NCBI RefSeq assembly: GCF_037975245.1
Contig: NC_092574.1
Coordinates: forward strand, 6,690,713 to 6,754,712
Direction: 5' to 3'
Origin: Apostichopus japonicus
Taxonomy: Eukaryota > Echinodermata > Holothuroidea > Aspidochirotida > Stichopodidae
Length of the DNA: 64,000 nucleotides
The translations under genes were made by a program, and so were the position numbers. The notes below the pieces were generated by a model that had not been told where the DNA came from, ran no database searches, and saw only the letters and a list, made by a program, of their open reading frames with translations. Shown here one piece after another: positions 26,901 to 37,008 of the stretch. The number at the start of each line of letters is the position of its first letter. Positions within the stretch are counted from its first letter, which is position 1.

Positions 26901-29900
26901 GGAGCGTCCATACAGTCAGAGGGGGCGGATGCCCCCCCCCCCCCTGACGGACTCAAATGGACTGCTGGCACCCTTTTCAGCTTTTTACCACTTTTTACTT
27001 ATATTTGTCATTATTGACTTTTTTATTGCGCTCTCAAATCCCCTTTGACATTTGTCACATTTTGTTGGTGTAATTTTCTAACAAAATGGCGATGACACTC
27101 ATTTGTCCTTCTTTTATCTGCAAATAAGCAAGGCCCGGAAACGGTCATTTCCGGCGATCTAGGGAGTATCTTTACTCAAAAATTTTCTGTGCGCTCTGCG
27201 CCAACTTGTGGTGGCGCTCCGCTTAGATAGTGTCGAAAGCGCCCCTACAGACCATTCTCGCCCCCCCTGACCAATACCCCTAGCTCTGTCACTGATGACA
27301 GTGCATAAAATTAACCAAGCAATCAGCAGTATTTTGTTCATACCTGAGCGAAAATGGTAAACGTTTGTTCAAGGAACCTTAGTTTGATGACTATTTTATG
27401 GTAGGAGGGGGAATGTGAGGGGTGGGAGATATTAATAAGGGGAATAGAGCATGTAAGGGTTTATGTTTTGATATGAAATGCAAGTACTTTCTTTAGTTAA
27501 CACTTTGTTTTATGTTATATTGAATTGAAAATTGTACTTGTTACATAGCTTGGGTTCCATTGATAATGGAGGAGATATTTATAACTGTTGTGCAGTGGTT
27601 TGGATGACCAAAACGATATGAATCTTGTTTTGCATATTTCACCGAAAGGACTACCGAGGTATCAAGTTGAATAGTTACTTTGTGTTACTCCGTAAATTAT
27701 GTTCCAAGTCGGTGACCGTTTCAGTCACTCAGGTCTTGGTGATGGCTCGAGTGTCGTCCAAGCCCCAATATTTTTTCGGTCTCGTCAAAGTTTGTACGTA
27801 GTTCATGTGTCGGTCTTCCATATCTTTTTCTTGGTTGAGATTTCAAATTCAATATTCTAGCATGGATCGTCTGCATGTACATCCCTTCTTCTAAGAATTT
27901 GACTTGAGTTAGACCCAGAATTTATGAAATGTTGAATTTGTCTTGAGCATTGATATGTCTCCTGTAAAAGAAAACTAGGTGCATTTTGCCTTTCTTTTGT
28001 AGATACCAGCCGGTACTCAATCTCACGACAGAATACGACTCCCCGGTAAAGGGATTAGCAGAATTAACAGTCACGGATACGGCGACCATTACGTACACAT
28101 CAAGATTAGCGTTCCAAAGTAAGTACCGCATATGATAAGATTAGCGTTCCAAAGTAAGTACCGCATATTATAAGATTAGCGTTCCAAAGTAAGTACCGCA
28201 TATGATAAGATTAGCGTTCCAAAGTAAGTACCGCATATTATAAGATTAACGTCCAAAGTAAGTACCGCATATTATAAGATTAACGTTCCAAAGTAAGTAC
28301 CGCATATTATAAGATTAACGTCCAAAGTAAGTACCGCATATGATAAGATTAGCGTTCCAAAGTAAGTACCGCATATGATAAGATTAGCGTTCCAAAGTAA
28401 GTACCGCATATTATAAGATTAACGTCCAAAGTAAGTACCGCATATTATAAGATTAACGTCCAAAGTAAGTACCGCATATTATAAGATTAACGTCCAAAGT
28501 AAGTACCGCATATTATAAGATTAACGTTCCAAAGTAAGTACGGCATATTATAAGATTAACGTCCAAAGTAAGTACCGCATATTATAAGATTAACATTCCA
28601 AAGTAAGTACCGCATATTATAAGATTAGCGTTCCAAAGTATGTACCGCATATTATACTCATCTGATCAATTTTTGTTTCTGTGACACGTTCAAGGCATTT
28701 TCGTCCATAAAATTTCCCAAGAAAAGGAAGATTTACCCATTGAGGTGCTAATTTTGAATATTTAAATTTTTGTCATAGAAGTAATGAGCAGCCCTTAATT
28801 AACGATGTCAGTGAATTCTGGATATTATGAACTCCAGGTGTGCATCTGTTTGTTAAACCGTGAGAGCAACATGGAACCTGCCCATATTGTTAAATCCTCT
28901 TAAAACTGTTCCAAGTTGGGAAGAAACCAGGATAAATATTGTGAAAGACATTTGAACACTCGAGTTATATAGCAATCTAAAAACAATTGCTATATGCTAT
29001 GTCATTGTTTAAATAAGAGTTTCATGGTCACAAGACTGGTTATATCCGTATCACGTTTTGACGATTATGATTAAATGACCTTTGACTTTGTACCTTTACC
29101 ATCTCATTTAAATAAATGAGTCAGAGACATAGCTCTACAGTATGGTAAGAGAGAGATTGATAAAGACTGATAGCTAAACTTAAAATGCAATATTGTACAT
29201 TGTCACTCTGTGGAAGCATTGCCCAGTCGGTGAATGTTGGAAAAAAGCTTATCAAAAGTGACTGGTTGTAGATTGTTTCAGTGATGCAATTCTGTCTTCG
29301 TTTCTAGGAAACTCTCAGCTAAACAGAAATCACTCCTGATGGTCTTTGCGGAAGAAGAGTCTGGTGTCTCGGGCACTGTGAATGGACTAAGTAAAACACA
29401 AGATGGTAAGTAAACAAGTCTGACCTGAATCACATAATACAGTTGGAGAATCAAGGTCAATGACTTCTGTCCTTCTTGTACCCTTTAAGAACTTGCATAG
29501 TCTGTTTTGGATAAGCCTCAGGTAACAAGTTGGGTACATGAAACTGCTTTGGTAATCACAGAAGAGAAATCATAAAATTAGAGAAACATGTCTTCGTATG
29601 AGGGGCAAGTAATGGGTTGCATCCAGAGTAGGGTGCAAGGGTCTTAGTATCACTGACAAGAAGAGGTGAAAGGATGAATGTCTGTAAAAGTAAAAGTAGA
29701 AGGATTACAGTCTCGTTCAAGGCCCCCTCACACGACTTTACAACAGTTATCTCCTGTTCATTTGTGTCACACGCACACACCAAAGTGTGCACAATTCAAA
29801 CAATCTCTCCCAGGGCACCACTGCGCACCACAACTACATCTCCCCCGGGGGAACCTCCCATATGGTGCAGCAACAAACCAGCACACACAACTATGTGTAC

Positions 29901-31270
29901 AAGTTACCTCGCAAGTCCCCATTTATACACCTGGGTGGAGAGAGGCAATGGAGATTAAGTACCTTACCCAATGACATGACATAATGATCTGGTCAGGACT
30001 CAAAACCTGCAATCCTAAGATGGTCAGTCCATTGCCTAAACCACACAAGTGTTACTTTAGTAGTATTAAAATTGTAGCCGTGTGGGTAATTTGAATGTCC
30101 TACTATCTGATGATAAATTAGAATGTTTTTGTGATAGTTAAAGCAGGGCTTAAAAACAGAAAACTAATATGGAGTAGAATTCATTGCGAAAGTGTTCAGT
30201 ACTGCATTCAGAGAGATAACGGTTATACAAATAGAGAGTTACCATTTCTGTTCACATAAAAACAAAGTATTCATCATCTTTATCATCACTCAACAAGGTT
30301 TTAAGGATGGTTTCTTATTTGTATTCACCCAAGCAATGGATAATTGCCCAAGCTAATAAGAACATTCTCACTCCTGTAATTTGGCATCAGGGGATGTTAC
30401 ATTGCGATACAAATAAGTCCTCTTAGGTAATATTAAGGTTTGCAAACAATTTCCAATTTTTTGGGGGTATTATTCATATTATTACTTTATAAAAGAATAA
30501 TGATTAAAATTCCATTCTACATCTACAGAATCTTTTTTATTTTGCTATGGAATAGTTAATCTTATTAAAAGCTTCTGCGCTCTGTTTTCTGGCTATCTAA
30601 CATGACAGTCGATTGCAAGATTTAGTCCTGGAAATATCAGGAAATGTTTTAGAATTTAAAGAAAAGAGTAAAAATTGAAAAGACTTATCCAGTTTGGGGT
30701 GCATATAGTCACAATGTGAGGCAATTTTCAAGCAAAGCAAAATTAAAAATAAAAAAAACCCCCAAAATACAGCATGCTTCTACGATGAAATTTTACGACA
30801 AAATATGAAGTACTTATTAGTCTACTTTGCTTGATTTCAGACAAAAATAAGGAAGATATACCCGACAATGATGGTGAGGATGGTGAGGAAGGGCAAAAAG
30901 AGGAGGGTTTCTTTACGAGATTAGCGAGAAGACTAGCAACGGGATCATATAAATAGCCAGATTATAGAGGTACGCTGCTATATATAGTATTAAACACCGT
31001 CTAACACTATGTGACATATTGTGTAGTTTGTTTGAGGAAATATTATAAAAACCAAATTATGGGCAGCGGGCAATTTACAGCGAGTTATGATTGAGAGCTT
31101 TCCGTATCGTTATTTCAGGGGCTAACATAGTGACTGATGACCCAGATGGTACCGTTGCTAGGTTACGACATACAGTTCACTCGCCCACAACCGAAGAATT
31201 TGCTCACAAGGTGGCCGAAGACATCGACGACAAAGAGGACGACACAAAACGCAATAAACGTAACACCTGA
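17939..31270 (+). CDS. DNAJA3: DNAJA3 / Tid1 mitochondrial type-I Hsp40 co-chaperone (first coding exon missing)
   Basis: Type I J-protein that recruits mitochondrial Hsp70 and stimulates its ATPase. Exons in phase: 17939-18066, 18804-18887, 19872-19953, 20339-20472, 21210-21362, 22374-22521, 23917-24110, 28003-28118, 29308-29405 and 30841-30956, encoding 416 residues. In order they carry: a likely presequence cleavage region RRQFIHSG; a J domain from DLYKILGV with the HPD motif at the start of exon 2; a Gly-rich linker; a [11 protein letters not shown] segment typical of DNAJA3; four zinc-binding CxxCxG repeats ([32 protein letters not shown]), two ending in Arg instead of Gly; the substrate-binding region ([35 protein letters not shown]); and an acidic then basic C-terminus. 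The true start was not found. An ATG at 17917 is in frame but lies over the likely splice acceptor. Two introns begin with arrays made of their own donor site. A second, alternative last exon is listed separately. Confidence 0.93.
20152..20283. repeat. 33-bp minisatellite, four copies, in a DNAJA3 intron
   Basis: Four tandem copies of TAACATTTAACTGGTTCCTG followed by AATTCATAGTTTA, with only a few substitutions. The array ends about 55 bp before the acceptor of the exon at 20339, so it fills the area where the branch point would lie. Confidence 0.9.
21346..22125. repeat. Minisatellite seeded by a DNAJA3 exon/intron boundary (61-65 bp unit, 12 copies)
   Basis: The last ~17 bases of the exon ending at 21362 (AGATGTAACGGGACAGGACAG) and the following intron start are repeated about 12 times, with a partial 13th near 22110. 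Units vary in the splice-site part: some keep GGACAG/GTAAGC, some have GGACAG/GTAAAT, and some have GGTTGGTATGC. Units 3-7 and 8-12 are nearly identical five-unit blocks, so a ~317-bp higher-order block was itself duplicated. Confidence 0.93.
23670..23820. mobile_element. Short TTAA-flanked miniature element (probable)
   Basis: A 151-bp segment begins TTAAAGGGGCAG and ends, on the opposite strand, TTAAAGGGTGAC, giving a short inverted repeat bounded by TTAA at both ends. TTAA target sites are typical of piggyBac and Kolobok transposons. The inverted match is only about 8 bp, so this could be chance. It lies about 100 bp before a DNAJA3 exon. Confidence 0.45.
25449..25832 (+). mobile_element. 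tRNA-derived SINE, full length
   Basis: The head resembles a Ser-type tRNA: A box TCAAGTGGTTAAGGC, the stretch GGACTTGTGATC, and B box GGTTCGAGTCC. The body starts GTGTCCTTGGGCAAGGCAC and includes CACCCAGGTGTATAAATGGG and GTGCACACTTTGGTGTG. It ends in an AATAATAAATA-like tail. Two more copies of the same family lie at 29684-30053 (minus) and 51662-52085 (plus), all in or beside genes. Confidence 0.9.
26894..27294. mobile_element. hAT-type miniature element in a DNAJA3 intron
   Basis: The 401-bp element has ends CAGTGGCGGAGC and, on the opposite strand, CAGTGACAGAGC. It is flanked by ATGTCAGT (26886-26893) and ATGACAGT (27295-27302), an 8-bp duplication with one mismatch. The interior has no transposase. 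Its right part (GCGCCAACTTGTGGTGGCGCTCCGC region) also occurs inside the hAT element at 37009-38541, so the two are related. Confidence 0.8.
28096..28655. repeat. Minisatellite seeded by a DNAJA3 5' splice site (34-35 bp unit, 16 copies)
   Basis: The exon end AAGATTAGCGTTCCAAA with its donor GTAAGTACC (exon ends 28118) is the first of 16 tandem copies of AAGATTA(G/A)CGT(T)CCAAAGTAAGTACCGCATAT(T/G)AT. Fifteen copies keep a consensus donor GTAAGTACC or GTAAGTACG; the last has GTATGTACC. Two length variants (34 and 35 bp) are interspersed. Use of any downstream donor would read CCA AAG TAA, an immediate stop. Confidence 0.95.
29684..30053 (-). mobile_element. tRNA-derived SINE, minus orientation
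   Basis: This is a reverse-orientation copy of the SINE at 25449-25832. Read on the minus strand it has the degraded tRNA head (GGACTGACCATCTTAGGATT, then GCAGGTTTTGAGTCCTG), the CACCCAGGTGTATAAATGGG block and the GTGCACACTTTGGTGTG block. It is more diverged than the other two copies and lies in the last DNAJA3 introns. Confidence 0.85.
30841..30969 (+). CDS. DNAJA3: DNAJA3 canonical C-terminal exon (with its own downstream donor)
   Basis: The exon joins the phase-1 end of the exon at 29405 and encodes an acidic stretch then [18 protein letters not shown] and a TAG stop at 30954-30956. The basic end resembles the short basic, hydrophobic C-terminus of the long vertebrate isoform. A donor-like GAG/GTACGC lies at 30969/30970, only 13 bases after the stop, so this exon can also behave as a skipped cassette. 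Confidence 0.8.
31119..31270 (+). CDS. DNAJA3: DNAJA3 alternative C-terminal exon
   Basis: After a TATTTCAG acceptor, 152 bases remain open in exactly the phase needed to follow the exon ending at 29405, and they end with TGA at 31268-31270. The result is a ~50-residue tail rich in Asp, Glu, Lys and Arg (for example [16 protein letters not shown]), giving a 428-residue product when the exon at 30841 is skipped. If the upstream exon is included, this segment becomes 3' UTR. Vertebrate Tid1 also has long and short isoforms with different C-termini, so the layout is plausible. No transcript evidence was available. Confidence 0.6.
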
Positions 31271-34200
31271 GGTACATAGCACGATAGATGCATTATGATA
31301 TTATAATTATTACAAAATATTAAGCGTTACGTCTTACTCTGTACTAAACCTCTTGCGGTGCAAGTATTTTACGGTAGTCATCACGTGATATGGAGGAATT
31401 CCGTACAAAGCGTATAAAATATAGGTAATAATTGAATATTGAGACTTGAAAACTTTGTAAACTCAAACATGGGAGGCATATCAATGAAAAAAATATGAAT
31501 AGACCTAATATTCGCAGAGTTTGAAGGTTTAGTCAGTCTCACGATTGCAACGAGACTACTACATTTTCATACGTACCGTGTCTGCACGGTCGGGAGGCTT
31601 CGGTATCAGAAAATGCAAAGGAACTACCGTAAAGCGTGCAGTGATGTCATTTCCTTCCAGTCAGAATCCAGCGCTATCTTTGTAAGATGTACAAGTTAGG
31701 TGCCTACTGTATATAGAGATGCAGGTATGGATAACCACAGTGTACCCCTATCTGTTGGATTGAATTACAAGGATAGTTCACTTTGATTAACAAGCTTCTG
31801 TCCACGCTAGAGTAGGATTTGCCCTATCGTCCGAAACCGATGTATTCCAAAGCCAGTGAAGTCTGATGTAACGGTTCTGATTTTTTTGTATAACGGATAT
31901 GGTCAATTGACCTCTGGCGACGTTCGAGGAGTGTTTATCAATAATTTTGGAAATTCAAATGTTGGGGGATTTTGGCAGCTTTTTTAATTTTTTAATTTTT
32001 ACATTAACATGTGTACTTTGAAATTGGAGCATGCATAATGTATCATCTGACATAAATGAGTGTAACGGTCTCTGTCTCCTTGCCACACAGTTAATCGATT
32101 TATGGTTTATGGTATTAATGATTTATGGGCATTTTCTTCTATGTCAAAGTAGCTCTCTTTATAGGCATATCAAGTCTAAAAAGTCAAATATTTTTGAGCA
32201 CATCTTTCATAGCGTAGATTACCCTTACCAAATTGCTTACTTGTCCAAGTCAAACTGAAGTCAAACTGTATTAGTTCTGTGTGTAAGCAGGATAACAAAA
32301 TCCTGCCTACCCCGCTCCAACATTCACATGAATATGCATAAATTACATCTTGGTTGAATTTTATCAATATTTAAAATACCATTATTAAAAAAAATAACAA
32401 CACATACAACTACGTATAATAAAAATGTTTTCTGAAACTTGTTAATATGGTTCTGGATGTGAATCAGGACAAGAATAGGATTTGTTTTAAAATGTAACAA
32501 AAGGATCGTTTTTTAATTGTTTTTTATACACATCTGCTCTGAAAAGAATTCAATGAACAAGCAGTATACAGTTTAAGTTTTCAAGTGATTGTTAGAGAGA
32601 AGTTACACTGGAAATGCAAACCATTGTCAAATATTATATCAATATTTTTGAAAAAGATGATCAGGCGTTATCGGAAAGTTATCAATTCTTTCAAAGAAAG
32701 TAATCAAAACTGACCAGAAGACAGTTAAATCAAAGGTAGAATGTCCTTCAACCAACTACATCTTTTACTAATGTTGTCACATTTGTCCTACATTATACAT
32801 GTCACCAATATCTCATGTGATTGCAGTAGCTAAGATGACCAGTAAAGAGAAAACACCAAACTGTTATACTGCAGCTGCTGGGCGAATACTACAACTGTAG
32901 CTCCACATATTGTAATTACTCTTAAGCACACATTGGTATTTATGAATGTTTTACAAATTTTGATATGCAGGAATGTGTGAAGCAGGAACTTTCTTTGTTT
33001 ATGGGGGGTGGGGAAGGGTGAGTGGGGTAAGGATGGGGTGCAGGAGATGTCGGACACAATTGTCTGGGCTAAACGAGTTATTCTCACAAGGTCATGTCGA
33101 AGACATTATTCTTAAAAATCATTAAAAGTTTTGTCCTTTTTTTAATTTTTTGGTTGATGAGTGATGGTTGGCCATGATAGCTATGGCCTGGTACGTGTTC
33201 ACATTTTCACTGACTTTAACATTAGTGACTGCTTTATAGCCTTGCTATGTTTATTATCTTTCCAAGTGGAATAATACATCTCTATGGTCAAGCTGTTATA
33301 CAAAAATATTTTCAAATATGAAGAAAAAGTGTCTGGATGTACAGCATGCAGATTTGAAGGTGTCATAATTTAGAAAATAAAAAATAATATGAGAAAATAA
33401 ATTATTTGAAGAAAAAAAAAACTGTGCATATTAATTTCTCTTGTGCTGTGTGATAAATCGATATAAGGTGAATTCTGTTTCCATTTTGGATTCCTCGCCG
33501 AAGGCAGTTGGAATCTATATGGTGGTGATGATCTATGTCAGTGTGTCTGCGTGTGTGTGTATGTGACACACTAGACTTAACTACAGTATATCAATCACCA
33601 AGCAGAGCTTGAGTGAACTTAATACTTGCTATGTAGATACACCTTAATAAATTTTGCTACTTTGGTTGTTGGTGGAGGTCAAGGTAATTTAAGGCCACCA
33701 TTGGCCAAAAATATGTAAACCTTGTAATATAGCAAATGTATTTAGCTCGGCTACGATGATTTTCATATTTGCACTGTAGATGCAGGCTCAGTTAAAAGTT
33801 CTTGGTTACTTTTGTTTCTGTGGTACTTCCATCCTCTGAGGTACTTAATTAATGTTTTGTTGTGTTCTGTTCTGTTCTGTTTTAAGCCAGTGTTGTTTCT
33901 GAATGGTGTTGGTGACATTTTTGCTAAGGAGACAACTTCCTCATATCTTGCTTGTTCACCCCCCTCCATTCCATTCCCCGGATCACACTACCAACAGTAA
34001 TATGTTTTATTGTATCATGCACTTAGTCTTCCAGGTCTGTCGTAGCTCTCTGTCCCTCTCCCCCCCCCCCCCTCCCCACGCCCATTATTGTTTATGTCAA
34101 CATGTGTTATTTGGACGTTTTAAAGAACAACACTTTGGGATAATGGACTTGCAAATTACTAAGATAAAATGAGATGTCCTCGGAGCAGTCCAGTGAATCG

Positions 34201-35007
34201 ACCAAGTTTTCAGTTGTGTAAAGATACTCACTGCTTTCTCAGTCTTGGCCAATCAAAACCCTTTAGAAGTACCCACATGACCATGGTTGTAAAGTAAAAA
34301 TTACAGAATTTACTCCCCTCTCGTACTGTGAATAAATAGAAAGCACTTAGGATTTTTTGTTTTTACATAGCTTACGACTTTAATTAACGTGTTAGTCGTA
34401 ATTGACTCTTTTGTTGTTTACATACCCACAGCTGTTGCATATGCCAAAGTAACTTAAAAGGTCCACTGTGTGTGTGACAATTGGTTTAAAAGGCCTTTGT
34501 TTACCTTTCATATTAACAAGGTTTGGTAAACTGTCTTCCATTTAAATAGAGAGATCGTTACAAATGTGTCGCCGATTCTGCTGGGATTTTTTCAGCGCAT
34601 ACAAGATAACTGAACATGTAGTTGAATACATCACTTACAAACTACAGCTTCTTGTATGGACATACCGTTCTACCTGATAAGGAACTTATACAACTGATTT
34701 TTGGTGTAATTGTCTAAATTTTTGTTCAGGATTGAAATTTGACTGCCATTTTTTCTTCTCCATTATTTTTGTGCAGACACTCTTGTAGAGTAATAAACGA
34801 TCAATCAATCAATCGAAATCGAATCGACTATTGTACGCTTACATTAGCCTATATGTTCACCGTTGTCGGGAGTATCCTTCCTAAAATCTTTCGGCGTGTT
34901 GAATCAAATTACTCTTAAATAACAACAACATATTTGGCCAAATATTTTTCCGACCGTTAGGCTACTTATCTTAAACTATTGTTAACTCATTATTGTTGAG
35001 GATCAAA
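31271..35007. other. DNAJA3 3' flank and intergenic region
   Basis: This is AT-rich non-coding DNA with several A/T homopolymers, AATAAA-like words (for example around 33370-33400), a short TTCTG run near 33860 and a C-rich run near 34060. I found no exon or recognisable mobile element. The GPCR promoter would lie at the right end. Confidence 0.5.
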
Positions 35008-36108
35008 ATGGCAGCAGTCAATTACAACGAGTCAGATTGTTTTGTGTTAAATGTATCAACATACAGCCACTCCATGGTATCGGATTATTTCTTATATAAG
35101 AAAGTCGAAGAAGTCATTTTTAAGATTGTCCTCCCAATTGTTATCGCCTTTGGTTTCTTCGGCAACGCATGTTTTCTTTTTGTTATTTGGCGCGTTCCAC
35201 GAACGAGAACGGTGACGAACATGTACCTCTCTCATCTGTCGGTAGCCGATATGCTCTTTTTGTTTTTCGGTGCAGGAGAAAAAGTCGTACGTGTCTTCGT
35301 TTCGCCCGTCGTAGTCGACCGTTATTTTTTCTCTCAGTTTGGATGCATCATCGTAATCTTTATTCTTAATGTGTCATCGATTGCGTCACTTTTCTTGGTA
35401 ACCTTGGTTACAGCAGAACGGTACTACGCTATCAGTCGTCCAGTAAAGCATCGTCTTATGGCGGGAAAACCTCGGACGCTTAAATTCATTACCACAGCTT
35501 GGATCATATCTGTTTTGATATCGATCACAATTGTGCCCAGTCATTCTGTGTTCTCCACGTATTGCTTCGTCTGGCCGGACGACGATTTGTATGTAAATTT
35601 CCCGCCAATAATTGGCGTATGCGATAACATACAACCATGGTGGACGGATTATGCGAATGGTATGCAAACGATACCATTTTTCGTAGCACTGTTCTTAAAT
35701 TTCTACATGTACTTTGCAATCATTGTAAGCCTGTACAATCATGTCGATCCTTCTAGCTCTGTATCAGCCTCGGCAACACGCATGCGCCTTGTGGTATCGT
35801 GGATGGTGATCTTCAATGGAGTTGTTTTCTTTTGCTGTAATGCCCTCTTTAATCTCATCTCTGCCATGTTTATGGTCTCTTCGTTGGCTGGTAACACTAC
35901 CGTGGCCATGCAATGGTACCATGCAGTATCACCATTCCACGTTCTATTGCTTTACATTAATTCCATGGTTAACCCATTTATTTATGGCGCCACCAACAAA
36001 CGTTTGCGTAAAGCTTTCATTGCGTCAATGGGATGCGCCGGACAAGGTATTACGTCATCGGATGATTCAACACACCACCACACTTTCTCGATGACCTTGA
36101 AGAATTAG
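35008..36108 (+). CDS. Rhodopsin-class G-protein-coupled receptor, intronless
   Basis: A single open frame of 366 residues, started at the ATG at 35008 (AAAATGG context); upstream in-frame codons have no ATG. It has seven hydrophobic segments. N-terminal glycosylation sites are NES and NVS. Family landmarks are GN at residue 53 (TM1), LSVAD at 77-81 (TM2), Cys113 before TM3, ERY at 137-139, Trp165 (TM4) and NSxxNPxxY at 318-326 (TM7), followed by a basic KRLRKAF helix 8. TM6 lacks the usual CWxP and reads SWMVIFNGVVFFCC. Loop 3 is short. The overall pattern is closest to peptide-type receptors, but I cannot name the ligand. Intronless receptors like this are common in lineage-specific expansions of marine invertebrates. 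Confidence 0.9.
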   Translation: MAAVNYNESDCFVLNVSTYSHSMVSDYFLYKKVEEVIFKIVLPIVIAFGFFGNACFLFVIWRVPRTRTVTNMYLSHLSVADMLFLFFGAGEKVVRVFVSPVVVDRYFFSQFGCIIVIFILNVSSIASLFLVTLVTAERYYAISRPVKHRLMAGKPRTLKFITTAWIISVLISITIVPSHSVFSTYCFVWPDDDLYVNFPPIIGVCDNIQPWWTDYANGMQTIPFFVALFLNFYMYFAIIVSLYNHVDPSSSVSASATRMRLVVSWMVIFNGVVFFCCNALFNLISAMFMVSSLAGNTTVAMQWYHAVSPFHVLLLYINSMVNPFIYGATNKRLRKAFIASMGCAGQGITSSDDSTHHHTFSMTLKN

Positions 36109-37008
36109 TTCACGGCGTCATAACTTAATTTGTACATATTTATCGTTGAGATTTTAAGGAAGTTTACCGTTGCACAGAACGTATATACAATATGAACCTG
36201 GTTTTCCCTTCGCTCATTCAGTGAAATTCATTCTTTATGATTACATTAAGGTCCCTCGGGCCGCATCAGTTTAGAAAACATCTCCAGCCGCAGAATATTT
36301 GCGCGCGAACCCGCACTTATCCGGCATGTCTAAAAGAGATGTGCTGGTGCTGGTGTAGAAAACGCTTTACCTGATTAATGAAAAGAACTGAACGCTTTCT
36401 TACATTTCTGTTATCATCTTGGAAGCTTCTGACAACAGTTTGATTTGTGTACTTCAGTTGTTACACAGAGATTCATAAGGCATCATAATTAAAGCCGATT
36501 ATATAATAGGTTATCATGTATATAACTGCAGCATTCCGCATCGGTTCAATGTGTGATAATCACGAACCAAACTTATCAAGTGTCGGATGGATGGGTTGGC
36601 AAGTTTTACGTTCATAAAAGACTGAGGAATCAACTTCACGGAATGTTGACGAAATTATTGTAATCATAGTTCGTGTCAAAACGGACTCAAGCAACACATA
36701 GGCCCTATGAGTTCCGTGTGCCTTCTGACGGACAGACGAACAGTTTCAGTGACTCATCTGAAATGTCCTGTGCCATACTTAAATTATACTTTTCTCTGAC
36801 TCAAAAGGAAAATAAGTAACAGATGATGAAGGTGTCCCCTCCCCTTCGAGAACTTTTTATATATTAAAATAGAGTGTGCTGAGATGTTAAAGGATGTTGT
36901 AAATTGCTGCTTTTGTAGCAATGTGGAAGATCTGATAATTTAATTAATTTTACTATCGATAATTGTCCATTTTTCTTAAAGAAAGTCGCTCTAGTTGGCG
37001 CCTAGGGA
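36109..37008. other. GPCR 3' flank
   Basis: Non-coding DNA after the GPCR stop. It contains AT-rich stretches and no supportable exon, and it ends at the target-site duplication CCTAGGGA of the following hAT element. Confidence 0.5.

Noticed and set aside
28096-28655. CRISPR-like appearance of the 34-35 bp array
   Set aside because: The units are directly tandem with no unique spacers, and the surrounding gene is a spliced animal gene.
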